The notes under the pieces are model-generated. The model was given only the letters and a program-made list of their open reading frames with translations. It ran no database searches and was not told the DNA's origin. A stretch of DNA of 12,632 nucleotides from Verrucomicrobiota bacterium (GTDB lineage Bacteria > Verrucomicrobiota > Verrucomicrobiae > Chthoniobacterales > UBA10450): the NCBI GenBank assembly GCA_005887855.1, contig VBQB01000261.1, positions 1 to 12,632 on the forward strand, written 5' to 3'. A program made the position numbers and the translations under genes. Of this stretch, positions 1 to 8,186 are shown one piece after another; the first letter of the stretch is position 1, and every line of letters begins with the position of its first letter.

Positions 1-1113
1 TGCCAGAATTGCCGCAAATCGGATCCTCCTGGAACGCCACAGGCAGGGCGTGAACGCCGCCAGCGGCAACAGCCAGATCAGGTTGCCATAGTAGTGCCGC
101 AGCAGGATGAGCCAGTCCTTCGGACGGTCTACGAAGAGGCGCCAGCTCCGCGCGCGATCATATGTTTCCCGCGCCCTAAGGTCAAGATCGAAATGTCTTC
201 GCGGAGTGGTGGAAATCGGCATGAACGAAAAAGGCGGCACTCTCTCATATTGCTCGTAATACTCCCGGTAAGGCAGACGCAGGGGATGACCGGTGACGCG
301 GTAATTGTCATAAGCAAACCCGCAAGCACCCGCAACGCCAGTGATCACGATCGGTAGCCACAGGCGCGCAGTGCGGTTTGCCATGCCCAGCGCAATGAGT
401 GCCGGAACTAGCAGCAACAATCCCTCGAACGGCCGAGCCAGAACGAGGATCACCGCTCCAATTCCAAAAACCCAGGCGTAGCGCCATCTCTTCGCCCGAG
501 TGATGCGAACCCAGGCACCGGTGACCAGCGCACCTCCGATTGCAGTCACTGCGCCTCCCCAATAGCTGTTCATCCAATAGCTGAAAAGACAAAGATCCAG
601 ACCGATGAATGCCCCGAGAAGAGCCCAGCCCGGCGGCAGCCACCCTTGCAGCGCCCAGCAGAGGGCCGCAGCCAGGACGCCCACGCTCAGCCAGACCCCG
701 AACCAAGGCTGCCCGAAGAGCACCTGCCCCGCTGCCATCGCAAGTCCCTGCGCGGGTGGGAACCGAGAGGCGTAAGTGGGCTGCTGAAGGATGTAAATGC
801 TTTCAAAGAAGTGCCAAAGCGGGTGCGCCGGGTTGGCCAGACGCCCATGTGCGAAGGTGTCAGCTTGGAGAATGTAACTAAATTCGTCGTAGACGGATGG
901 CGTTGGGATCGGCCAGACCGGAAGAAGCATCGCCCTCACGACCAGAACGAGCACGCCAAATCCGACCCAACTCAGCGTCTTCCGGCGGGCCAGACTGGAA
1001 AGTCCGCGCTCAAATCTTTCCCACAAGTCGCGCCACCGAGGCGGCGTGGACTTCGCAACGGCGCCAAAAATTCCGATCAGTACGGCGCAATAGACGAGCT
1101 GGTGGGTATGCAT
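1..1113 (-). CDS. GT-C/GT39-like polytopic membrane glycosyltransferase (3' end off window)
   Basis: The minus-strand frame is open from the ATG at 1113 to position 1, giving 371 codons with no stop; the C-terminus lies outside the window. A stop codon lies seven codons upstream and no other ATG falls between, so the start is fairly secure. The protein has many hydrophobic segments (for example residues 48-64, 136-155, 161-178, 213-226, 229-243, 252-267). An acidic pair sits in the first large loop (residues 76-77, motif VYDEFSY). Such a pair is typical of GT-C enzymes (PMT/ArnT/GT39 class), which move a sugar from a polyprenyl-phosphate donor on the outer face of the membrane. I recognise the conserved tracts (RFPPAQG at 117-123, FSYWMNSYWGGA at 177-188) from a family common in Acidobacteria and Verrucomicrobia and usually annotated as glycosyltransferase family 39 or hypothetical. 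It is divergent from the GT2 gene at 1251, which could make its donor. The family call is fairly sure; the substrate is unknown. Confidence 0.8.
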   Translation of the reverse strand, partial: MHTHQLVYCAVLIGIFGAVAKSTPPRWRDLWERFERGLSSLARRKTLSWVGFGVLVLVVRAMLLPVWPIPTPSVYDEFSYILQADTFAHGRLANPAHPLWHFFESIYILQQPTYASRFPPAQGLAMAAGQVLFGQPWFGVWLSVGVLAAALCWALQGWLPPGWALLGAFIGLDLCLFSYWMNSYWGGAVTAIGGALVTGAWVRITRAKRWRYAWVFGIGAVILVLARPFEGLLLLVPALIALGMANRTARLWLPIVITGVAGACGFAYDNYRVTGHPLRLPYREYYEQYERVPPFSFMPISTTPRRHFDLDLRARETYDRARSWRLFVDRPKDWLILLRHYYGNLIWLLPLAAFTPCLWRSRRIRFAAILA

Positions 1114-1250
1114 GTCACGAAGACGCCATATTTATCATCAACGATGCATATGCACGAGCAGCATTCGCACGTGCTGAACAGGCTCGTATTGCAATTGGAG
1201 TGTGGTTTTGATGACTGATTACAGTAATTTGATCATGCTGAGGGAAATCA
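1114..1250. promoter_or_regulatory. Divergent intergenic region with short palindromes
   Basis: These 137 bases separate the start codons of the minus-strand GT39-like gene and the plus-strand GT2 gene, so promoters for both should lie here. Three short perfect palindromes are visible: TGCATATGCA (1145-1154), GCACGTGC (1167-1174) and ATTGCAAT (1188-1195). I see no convincing -35/-10 pair in either direction. A purine-rich GAGGG at 1240-1244 lies 6 bases before the GT2 start and is a good ribosome binding site. Confidence 0.35.
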
Positions 1251-2429
1251 ATGTCGTTCGAACGCCAAACTGAGGCTATTGAAGTGTCAGTGGTCATTCC
1301 CTGCCTCAATGAGGAAGACACTTTGGCAAGATGTGTTGAGAAAGCTCGGCGAGCTCTCCGGGAACATAACATCGCTGGTGAAATTGTAGTCGCAGACAAT
1401 GGCAGCACTGACTCGTCTCGAGCCATCGCTGAGCGTCAGGGAACGCGCGTGATAATGGTCACCGAGCCAGGCTATGGCAGTGCACTGATGGGAGGAATTG
1501 CGGTGGCAAGCGGCCGATTCGTTATCATTGGGGATGCCGATGACAGTTACGATTTCCTTGAGATCCCGAAGATCGTTGAAAAATTGCGAGAAGGATTCGA
1601 CCTGGTCCAAGGGTGCAGGCTTCCGGCCGGGGGTGGTTCCGTTCGACGCGGCGCGATGCCATTTTTACATCGCTGGGTTGGCAATCCTTTTTTTTCTTTC
1701 CTGGTCCGGAAATGGTTCCATGCGCCAATCAACGACGTTTACTGCGGCCTGCGCGGTTTTACGAAGGCCATGTACGAACGGCTCGATCAGCGTTGCACTG
1801 GAATGGAGTTCGCCACCGAGATGATCATTAAAGCCAGCCTGCATGGCGAAAAAATCGCCGAGGTCCCGATTACTCTGTACCCCGACAGACGTACATCGCA
1901 CGCGCCACATCTGAAAACATTTCGGGATGGCTGGCGCACGTTCCGTTATTTTCTAATGTGCAGTCCACGTCGGCTCTTTTTGGTTCCCGGCAGCGCTTTC
2001 ATCGCCTTTGGCCTGCTTGGTTATCTTCTGGCCCTGCCGGGTCTGAGCATAGGGCACAGCACCTTCGACGCCCACACGCTGTTGTTCGCCAGCCTGGCTA
2101 TCTTATGCGGATACCAGTGGATTCTCTTTGCCATCTTCGCCAAGACATTTGCCATCACCGAGGGACTCCTTCCACCAGACCGGCAGTTGGAACGCTTTTT
2201 CGAGTTTGCTACTTTGGAAAAAGGGCTGGTCGTAGCAGCGCTGGCGATGCTCGTGGGTGGCAGTTTGCTGCTGGCTGCCATCGGGCAATGGTGGCTGACT
2301 GGTTTTGGCCATTTGGATTACGCCCACACGATGCGATTCGTCGTACCAGGAGCGACACTCGTCGCCCTGGGGTTTCAAACCGTCTTCTCCAGCTTTTTCG
2401 TCAGCATTCTTGGGATGCGCCGCAAATGA
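1251..2429 (+). CDS. Family 2 glycosyltransferase with C-terminal membrane anchor (DPM/GtrB-like)
   Basis: The product is 392 residues with an inverting GT-A fold domain at about residues 11-215. It opens with VSVVIPCLNEE (12-22), continues with the nucleotide-binding segment ADNGSTDSS (48-56), and has the metal-binding acidic motif GDADD (94-98). About four hydrophobic segments follow (roughly 244-263, 274-300, 326-346, 362-386). This plan matches the polyprenyl-phosphate sugar synthases (dolichol-phosphate mannose synthase/GtrB type), which load a sugar from a nucleotide donor onto a lipid carrier at the cytoplasmic face. The start is supported by GAGGG 6 bases upstream. The gene is divergent from the GT39-like membrane protein, so a donor-maker and donor-user pair is plausible, but that is inference. 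The sugar and acceptor cannot be read from the sequence. Confidence 0.88.
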   Translation: MSFERQTEAIEVSVVIPCLNEEDTLARCVEKARRALREHNIAGEIVVADNGSTDSSRAIAERQGTRVIMVTEPGYGSALMGGIAVASGRFVIIGDADDSYDFLEIPKIVEKLREGFDLVQGCRLPAGGGSVRRGAMPFLHRWVGNPFFSFLVRKWFHAPINDVYCGLRGFTKAMYERLDQRCTGMEFATEMIIKASLHGEKIAEVPITLYPDRRTSHAPHLKTFRDGWRTFRYFLMCSPRRLFLVPGSAFIAFGLLGYLLALPGLSIGHSTFDAHTLLFASLAILCGYQWILFAIFAKTFAITEGLLPPDRQLERFFEFATLEKGLVVAALAMLVGGSLLLAAIGQWWLTGFGHLDYAHTMRFVVPGATLVALGFQTVFSSFFVSILGMRRK

Positions 2430-2471
2430 ATCTGCTCGGTATTCCGGTAATCCGCACTGTTAGGGCAGCCC

Positions 2472-2882
2472 CTAGGGATTCTTGCGCTCAAGGGCCACCG
2501 CGAAACGATGGAGTTCGGCAGTCATCAGCCCTGCTACAACAGCCGGGTCGCTTTCCATAAACGCTTGAGCGGCTGGTTCGTCTTTCGCTTCGAAAATCGC
2601 AATGCCGAATGTTTTGTCCCCAGACTCCGACGTGCGGCCTGCCAGAATTAATTCACCAGTCTCAATTGCATGTTTGAACCGAGCGAAATGTCGCGAAAGC
2701 GCCGCTTCATCCTCTTTCGTCCAATTCGAATCCGAATAGAGCCGCGGCACGAGCCGCAACACATAGATGAATTGCTTAGGTTTTTCAGCCTTAGGTGCTT
2801 GAGCAGGCAACGATTGACCAATTGTGAAAGTGCAAATCAGCGGAATGATGAATCGGAGGTGAGACATTACAGCGTTTTTCAT
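2472..2882 (-). CDS. YciI-like protein with N-terminal signal peptide
   Basis: The product is 136 residues from the ATG at 2882; a TTG two codons earlier (2888) is possible, and a later ATG (2867) would leave a shorter leader. The N-terminus has a hydrophobic stretch (LRFIIPLICTFTIG) and a probable cleavage site after LPAQA, so it looks exported. The rest is a YCII-related alpha/beta-barrel domain: FIYVLRLVPRLY, then HFARFKHA, LILAGRT, FGIAIFEA and the end motif MTAELHRF. YciI domains are small dimeric ferredoxin-like proteins with a proposed His/Asp pair; the candidates here are the His of SRHFAR and the Asp of MESDP. Their enzymatic role is poorly defined and I assign none. The gene converges on the GT2 gene with a 42-base gap and lies downstream of the MOSC gene on the same strand. 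The family assignment is good; export is inferred from the leader. Confidence 0.8.
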   Translation of the reverse strand: MKNAVMSHLRFIIPLICTFTIGQSLPAQAPKAEKPKQFIYVLRLVPRLYSDSNWTKEDEAALSRHFARFKHAIETGELILAGRTSESGDKTFGIAIFEAKDEPAAQAFMESDPAVVAGLMTAELHRFAVALERKNP

Positions 2883-2991
2883 TTCCAACAGGATTTCCGG
2901 ATTAGACCCGAATTAGAATATACAAAATCCACCGAATCCGGTTGATGCCCGTTTTTCTCTTTCCGGACGGCGAAGCTTCTTCTCATTGGAA

Positions 2992-3639
2992 CTAACCGAT
3001 CTGCTTCTCGAGCTGATGTTGAAAATAGCCTTTCCAACTTTCCGGTAGTGCCTCGACTTCGATTGCTCGGCCCAAACTTTTCAGATCGTCCTTCTCAAAA
3101 GCATAAAGACGAGTGATATCGGCCACGCTGATATCTTGTTGCTCTTGGCCGATTAATTTTATCGCGTCACCGGTACCAACCATCCCCTCGCGAACCACGG
3201 CAAAATAGAAACCGGTGCGGCGACTGGCCAGAAACCGCTTAATGATGTCAGCGCGTCCAAACTTTATGCCCAGTTTGTAGCAGGGCATTCGTGGTTCCGT
3301 AACCATGACTTCCGTTTCGCCGATTCTAAATCTGTCCCCGATGTAAATGGCTTTCTCAAGCAATCCCTCAGTCGTGAAATTTTCGCCGAACATTCCCCAG
3401 GGCAGATCCATTCCCGGCAACTCAGCTCGCCAATAGCTATAGTGCTCCGACGGGTAAGCGTAAGCCGCTTTGCTAACGCCGCCGTGAACAGTAAGATCGG
3501 CTTGCTGGTCTCCATCCAGGTTTAACGTGCGCAACATGGCCGGCGCGTTCACCGGCTCTTTGAAAATTCCCGTCGTGACGAGCTTGCCTTGCCAGCTTAC
3601 TTCCTTCGGCAATCCGACGTTCACTGACAAGATTTTCAT
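2992..3639 (-). CDS. MOSC-domain protein, YiiM type
   Basis: The product is 215 residues from the ATG at 3639. A MOSC domain spans about residues 25-165, with the opening LDGDQQADLTVHGG (41-54), the central FGENFTTEG (84-92) and the conserved cysteine in EPRMPCYKLG (Cys120). A C-terminal helical tail (about 170-212) resembles the small 3-alpha domain that follows MOSC in YiiM. MOSC domains are homologous to the molybdenum-cofactor sulfurase C-terminus. YiiM-type proteins act in molybdenum-dependent reduction of N-hydroxylated compounds and are presumed to bind sulfur or the cofactor through the cysteine. The length matches the YiiM family. The gene precedes the YciI-like gene on the same strand with a gap of about 110 bases, so co-transcription is possible. 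No molybdenum-cofactor gene is visible nearby. The family call is confident; the reaction in this organism is inference. Confidence 0.88.
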   Translation of the reverse strand: MKILSVNVGLPKEVSWQGKLVTTGIFKEPVNAPAMLRTLNLDGDQQADLTVHGGVSKAAYAYPSEHYSYWRAELPGMDLPWGMFGENFTTEGLLEKAIYIGDRFRIGETEVMVTEPRMPCYKLGIKFGRADIIKRFLASRRTGFYFAVVREGMVGTGDAIKLIGQEQQDISVADITRLYAFEKDDLKSLGRAIEVEALPESWKGYFQHQLEKQIG

Positions 3640-3791
3640 GATTCTCGGGCTACTTCACAGGATTCCAGCATTATGTCGGCATTTTGAGCGCATTAGGCAA
3701 CGATGCTCTGCGTCATTGGCGAACTTTGTGCAAGCTGCTTGATCTGAATATCCGTGATATCGGCGTAATCCGCGGTTAAGAATTCGGGTGA

Positions 3792-5147
3792 ATGCCAACG
3801 AAATTCACTCTCATCGGCAGCGGCCTTGCTGGCGGATTGCTTGGCGCGTATTTGGGGCGGCGCGGATACGAGGTCGATCTTTACGAGCGACGGGCTGACC
3901 CGCGCGAAGGGAACATCGTCGGCGGGCGATCGATTAATCTCGCGGTTTCAACACGCGGCATTCACGCACTCGAGCAACTCGATATCGCCGACGAAGTTCT
4001 ACGGCACGCGATTCCGATGCGCGGCCGGATGATCCATGATAAGTCCGGCGGTCTGCATTTCGCGCCGTATGATGTCGATCCAAACAAATACATAAACTCG
4101 ATCGGTCGTGCCGCGCTCAACACGACTGTGATCCAAGCAGCGCAGCGTTATCCAAACGTGCGAGTCCATTTCAATCATCGCTGCACCGATGTCGATCTGA
4201 CCGAAGCGGTCGCCTATTTGGAAACGCCTTCTGTAGAGGCGGCCGTGTCGGCCGCAAATCCCGAGCCTCAAATAATCACCGCGCGCGGAGAGGCAGTCAT
4301 CGGCGTCGATGGCGCATTCTCTGCCGTGCGCCAATCGATGCAGAAAAAAATAGAAAAATTCGAGTACGACGAGACTTATCTCGCTCACGGTTACAAGGAG
4401 CTCACCATCCCGCCCGGACCGGATGGTTCGTGGCAGATGGAAAAGGAGGCGCTCCATATCTGGCCGCGCAAAAGTTTCATGATGATCGCGCTGCCGAACC
4501 CCGACGGCTCGTTCACTTGCACGCTCTTCTGGGAATTCAAAGGGCCGCGCAGCTTTGAATCAACAAAGACCGACGACGATGTCCGCCGATTCTTCGACGA
4601 AGAATTCCCCGACGCCGTACCGCTAATGCCAACGCTGCTCGAAGACTTCCGCGAGAATCCGACCGGATCGTTAGTGACGATCCGTTGCGCTCCTTGGTCC
4701 TACAAAGATAAGGTCGCGCTCGTCGGTGATGCCGCCCACGCGGTCGTGCCGTTCTATGGCCAGGGAATGAACGCGGCGTTCGAAGATTGCGTCGTGCTGG
4801 ACGAATGCTTGGGCAAATTCTCGGATAACCGGGAGCGCGCGTTCGCGGAATATTTTGCACGGCGAAAAGAGAACGCCGATGCGCTGGCCGACCTCGCTGT
4901 CGAAAACTTCATCGAGATGCGCGACAAGACCGCGTCGAAGACATTTCGGGCGAAAAAGAAGCTCGATCACCTACTCGAGGCGTTGCTGCCCGGTATCTAT
5001 CTACCTCTTTATACGATGGTGACATTCACCGGGATTCCATACGCGAAGGCCGCTCGTCGCGCACGTCGCCAGGACCGCATCGTTTACGCTGCGCTCCTCC
5101 TTCTAGCGATGTCGATCTTAATGGCATTGACCCTGCTGTTTCGATAA
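3792..5147 (+). CDS. kmo: Kynurenine 3-monooxygenase (FAD-dependent)
   Basis: The product is 451 residues. It carries the Rossmann FAD motif GSGLAGGLLG (9-18) with an acidic strand end (VDLYERR, 28-34). The KMO-typical RSINLAVSTRG lies at 46-56, the GADGAFSAVR-like segment at 171-180, and the second FAD motif GDAAHAVVPFYGQGMNA at 312-328, followed by FEDC. The enzyme hydroxylates L-kynurenine to 3-hydroxykynurenine using NADPH and oxygen, in tryptophan breakdown or de novo NAD synthesis. Residues 431-449 form a hydrophobic helix near the C-terminus, consistent with membrane association as in eukaryotic KMO. The start is the first ATG, preceded closely by GGGTGA. The stretch SVEAAVSAANPEP (147-159) is encoded by a hairpin-forming segment (4231-4255) and looks like an insert. 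No other kynurenine-pathway gene is in the window. A decayed second copy of the 3' end lies at about 8260-8566. Confidence 0.93.
   Translation: MPTKFTLIGSGLAGGLLGAYLGRRGYEVDLYERRADPREGNIVGGRSINLAVSTRGIHALEQLDIADEVLRHAIPMRGRMIHDKSGGLHFAPYDVDPNKYINSIGRAALNTTVIQAAQRYPNVRVHFNHRCTDVDLTEAVAYLETPSVEAAVSAANPEPQIITARGEAVIGVDGAFSAVRQSMQKKIEKFEYDETYLAHGYKELTIPPGPDGSWQMEKEALHIWPRKSFMMIALPNPDGSFTCTLFWEFKGPRSFESTKTDDDVRRFFDEEFPDAVPLMPTLLEDFRENPTGSLVTIRCAPWSYKDKVALVGDAAHAVVPFYGQGMNAAFEDCVVLDECLGKFSDNRERAFAEYFARRKENADALADLAVENFIEMRDKTASKTFRAKKKLDHLLEALLPGIYLPLYTMVTFTGIPYAKAARRARRQDRIVYAALLLLAMSILMALTLLFR
4231..4255. repeat. Hairpin-forming GC-rich repeat-like segment inside kmo
   Basis: Within the kmo reading frame, GCGGCCG (4239-4245), the loop TGT, and CGGCCGC (4249-4255) form a perfect 7-bp stem. 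The preceding CTGTAGAG gives the unit the look of a short intergenic palindromic repeat that has been absorbed in frame; it encodes residues 150-155 (AAVSAA). That it is an inserted repeat is inference from the sequence style, not from a copy seen elsewhere in this window. Confidence 0.35.
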
Positions 5148-5162
5148 TCAGCAAGACTCCTC

Positions 5163-5216
5163 TTGACAGTCTAGGTAAATGATTGAACAGTTTGTTCACT
5201 GAGACTGTCTAGGTAA
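5163..5216 (+). promoter_or_regulatory. Candidate PadR operator/promoter region with direct and inverted repeats
   Basis: Just upstream of padR two near-identical 14-mers occur in direct orientation: GACAGTCTAGGTAA (5165-5178) and GACTGTCTAGGTAA (5203-5216), 13 of 14 identical and 38 bases apart. Between them is a perfect dyad TGAACA-GTT-TGTTCA (5184-5198). The second copy also overlaps the odd palindrome AGACTGTCT (5202-5210). A TTGACA box lies at 5163-5168, but I find no good -10 at standard spacing. PadR proteins bind dyads near their own promoters, so autoregulation is the likely role; which element is the true operator is unknown. Confidence 0.55.
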
Positions 5217-5227
5217 CAATACAAATT

Positions 5228-5560
5228 ATGGCTAAAGAAAAAACTGATCTCGTTTACGGCACGCTCGACATGCTGATCCTGAAAGCGCTTCAGTATGATC
5301 CGCGGCATGGGCTCGCGATCGCGGATCGAATCGAGCAAATGTCGAAAGATATTCTGCGCGTCGAGCAGGGCTCGCTTTACCCGGCGCTCTATCGGTTGGA
5401 GGCGCAAGGCTGGATCAAGGCTGAGTGGGGTGTTTCCGACAACAACCGCAAAGCGCGCTATTACAAATTGACCGCGGCCGGGCGCAAGCAGCTCTCCGCA
5501 GAAAAGGAGCATTGGCTCCGCATTACCAAAGGAATCGATCTCGTCCTCGCCGGAGGCTAA
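5228..5560 (+). CDS. PadR-family transcriptional regulator (ADOP-associated)
   Basis: The product is 110 residues and is essentially one PadR winged-helix domain: GTLDMLILKAL (12-22), the HGLAIADRI helix, VEQGSLYPALYRLE containing the recognition helix, then the beta wing (AEWGVSDNNRKARYYKLT) and the AAGRKQL helix. The extra C-terminal dimerisation domain of larger PadR proteins is absent, as is usual for the short regulators paired with large FtsX-type permeases. It probably represses its own operon through the repeats at 5163-5216. The start codon has only a weak ribosome binding site. The gene ends 6 bases before the permease start and carries that gene's ribosome binding site (GGAGG, 5552-5556) in its last codons, so the two are one transcript and probably translationally coupled. 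The inducer is unknown. Confidence 0.9.
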   Translation: MAKEKTDLVYGTLDMLILKALQYDPRHGLAIADRIEQMSKDILRVEQGSLYPALYRLEAQGWIKAEWGVSDNNRKARYYKLTAAGRKQLSAEKEHWLRITKGIDLVLAGG

Positions 5561-5566
5561 TAAACT

Positions 5567-7759
5567 ATGCCGCGACTTCGGGCCTGGTTCTCTCGATTGA
5601 TCGGTTTGTTTCAAAAAAACAAACGGGACGCTGAGATGTCGGAAGAAATGCAAGCGCATCTCGATCTTTTGATCGAGCGCAACATTGCCGCGGGAATGTT
5701 GCCCCATGAAGCGCGCAATGCGGCTTTGCGACAGTTCGGCGGAGTCGAACAGGTCAAAGAAATCGCGCGCGAACAACGGGTGTGGCGCTGGGCGGACGAA
5801 TTTCTTCAAGATTTGCGGTTCGGCGCGCGAATGCTTTTCCGCAATCCCGGATTCTCGATCCTGGCAATTCTCTGTCTCACACTTGGAATTGGCACAAATG
5901 CAGCGGCCTTGAGTTGGATCGAAGGAATTCTGATTCGTCCTTATCCGCTAGTTGCGCATCAGGACCGGATGGTCGCGCTCGGCGGCACGACGCGCGGAGT
6001 CACTGGCGGCCACGGGCTCTCTTATCCGGACTTTCTCGATCTGGAAAAAAACTCAACGCTGTTCGAATCGTTCATCATCGATAAGATCACGGGCACGACG
6101 TTGAGCGTGGGCGATCGTGCAGAACGCGCGACGGGTGGAATCGTCTCCGCAAATTATTTTGATGCGCTCGGAGTGCGGCCAATTCTCGGCCGCGGCTTTC
6201 GGCCGGAAGAAGGCACTGGTAGAAACGCGCATCCGGTCACCGTCATTAGTTACTTAACCTGGCAGGACCGCTACAAGGGCGACCCGGAGATTATCGGCAA
6301 AACGCAATATCTCAACGGAGTCCAGCACACAATCATCGGCGTCGCGCCGGAAAAATTTCACGGCACCTTCATCGGATATTCGTTCAACTTCTGGGTGCCG
6401 ACGTCGATGCAGGAGACATTCGACTCGACTGGCTATAAGCTGGAAGATCGCGGGGCTCAATGGATTGAAAGTTACGCCTTCCTGAAGCCGGGCGTAACGC
6501 GACAGCAGGCGCAGCCGGAATTATCGGCGATCGCGGAACGGTTGGAGAATGATTATCCGCAGACAAACCGCGGGCAGGGCTTTGAACTTTGGCCGCTGTG
6601 GAAAACGCCGTTCAACGCCGTCGGAAATCTGTCGCCTACGCTGGCGATCACAACCGGGGTCGCGTTTTTTGTTCTTTTAATCGCCTGCGCGAACGTCAGC
6701 AATCTTCTGCTCGCGCGCTCACTTATTCGCCGTCATGAAATGACTATGCGTCTCGCGCTCGGTGCCGGGCGCCGGCGTTTGATTAAACAACTTTTCACTG
6801 AAGGCCTGCTTCTTTCTCTAATCGCAGCCGCCGGTGGAATCATGGTCGCGTACTGGTGTCGTAACGCTCTCGTGCTGGTGTCTCCTACCCGGATTCCGGG
6901 CATCACAATTGATTATCCCGGACAGCTGGACCGGCGTGTTCTGGCTCTCAGCGTCGCGATTTGCATCGGATCGACAATGCTGTTCGCGTTGGTACCTGCA
7001 ATTCAAGCGAGCCATGTCGATCTTTCGGGCGCGCTGAAAAGCGAAGGCGGCAGTGTCGTCGGTGGCAGCGGCAGATCGCGACTGCGCTCGGTACTTGTGT
7101 TCGTTCAAGTGGCGCTGAGTTTTGTGCTCATTGCCGGAACTGGATTACTGCTTCGAAGCCTGGTGCAAATGCAAAATTCCGATCCCGGATTTTCGACACG
7201 AAACGTCGTCGTGTCGGCGGCAGATCTTTTTTCTGCCGGCTACAAACCCGATCGGGCCAAAGTTTTTTACGAACAATTGCTCGAGCGCGTCCGGGCACTG
7301 CCCGGCGTTCAATCGGCAACATTGGAGGGAGTTAGGCCTTTCAGCTACGCGGATTATTCGTCAGCACCGCTGGAGATCGAAGGTTATCAGCCGCCGCGCA
7401 ATGAGCAGGTTGCGGCGGATTACAACCAAGTTGGCGAAGAGTATTTCGCGACGATCGGAATTCCGATCGTGGCCGGCCGTGAGTTCACCCGCAACGATGA
7501 TGAAAACGCACCACCGGTTGCGATCGTCAATGAGATGATGGCGGCAAAATATTGGCCGGGGAAAGACCCGGTCGGTCAGCGCCTCAAGGTGAAAGACAAA
7601 TGGATGGAGATCGTCGGAGTGGCAAAAAATGCGCATTACCGGACCAAGCTTGAGCAGCCGACACCATTCTTTTATGTGCCGGTTCGGCAGAACTTTCTCG
7701 TCCAAAACGGCTTCATTATTCGGACGCCATCAGTTTGCAGCAGCAAGTCGATCGCATGA
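5567..7759 (+). pseudogene. ADOP-type MacB/FtsX permease, N-terminal part, frame broken near 7730
   Basis: The frame encodes 730 residues. Residues 23-70 match the helical N-terminal extension of acidobacterial-type duplicated orphan permeases (MSEEMQAHLDLLIERNIAAG, then RQFGGVEQVKE). A transmembrane helix follows (about 95-122), then a MacB-like periplasmic domain (about 125-345) and a first FtsX core with three helices (about 355-480). A second unit starts with a helix at about 503-533 and a second periplasmic domain to about 715. After RQNFLVQNGFIIRT the frame changes into a non-homologous tail (PSVCSSKSIA) and stops, while the missing last FtsX core continues in another frame from about 7735. 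Such permeases lack their own ATPase, and their cargo is generally unknown. Spacing to the regulator (6 bases, GGAGG upstream) shows a padR-permease operon. Family members normally have about 30 residues between these two blocks, so an out-of-frame deletion is the likely cause. I call it broken, but an assembly error is possible. Confidence 0.85.
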
Positions 7760-8157
7760 GTTACACGCAACGACTGGCGGTAGCGTTGCTGGCGATTTTT
7801 GGTGGAATGGCGCTCTTCCTCGCTGCAATCGGCCTTTACGCCGTCATGTCCTACTCAGTTTCGCAAAGCACGCGCGAACTCGGTCTTCGGATGGCGCTCG
7901 GTGCCAGCACCAACGATCTTTTGCGGCTGGTGATTTCACGCGGACTTCGACTCACCATCGCTGGGATCATCATCGGAGTGACGGCGGCGCTCATCCTCAC
8001 CCGACTAATGGGCAACCTGCTCTACAAAGTGAGCCCGCGCGATCCGCTCGCGTTTGGATCGGCATTCGTCGTCATGATGATCGTCGCATTGGCCGCGTGT
8101 TTCTTGCCGGGATGGCGCGCCACGCGGATCGATCCGGTTCGCGCCTTACGGAATTGA
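7735..8157 (+). pseudogene. C-terminal FtsX core of the broken ADOP permease
   Basis: This frame continues the permease after the break. LQQQVDRMSYTQRLAV leads into a transmembrane helix (LLAIFGGMALFLAAIGLYAV), the FtsX signature region SQSTRELGLRMALGAS, a second helix (LTIAGIIIGVTAALIL), the loop YKVSPRDPLAFG and the last helix, ending with the classic RATRIDPVRALRN tail. It has no start of its own beyond a TTG inside the overlap and no ribosome binding site, so it is not a separate gene. It overlaps the end of the first frame by 25 bases. Together the two frames would make one permease of about 860 residues, plus whatever was lost at the junction. The intact tail suggests the damage is recent. 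Confidence 0.85.
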
Positions 8158-8186
8158 TTTCCACATCTTGCTGACTATTTCGTCGG

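Noticed and set aside
308..1218. Several overlapping frames on both strands (for example 646-1218 plus, 308-706 minus)
   Set aside because: They are shadows of the long minus-strand membrane-protein frame (1-1113), which has coherent hydrophobic segments and recognisable motifs.
2461..2474. Small dyad TAGGG-CAGC-CCCTA as a terminator for the GT2 gene
   Set aside because: The stem is only 5 bp, has no T run, and overlaps the stop codon of the convergent YciI gene.
3640..3791. Intergenic region between the MOSC and kmo genes, examined for promoters or RNA
   Set aside because: No convincing -35/-10 pair, repeat or structured RNA was visible beyond the short ribosome binding site before kmo.
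7720..7760. Programmed ribosomal frameshift in the permease
   Set aside because: There is no slippery heptamer or downstream structure at the junction, and a block of family sequence is missing, which a frameshift would not explain.
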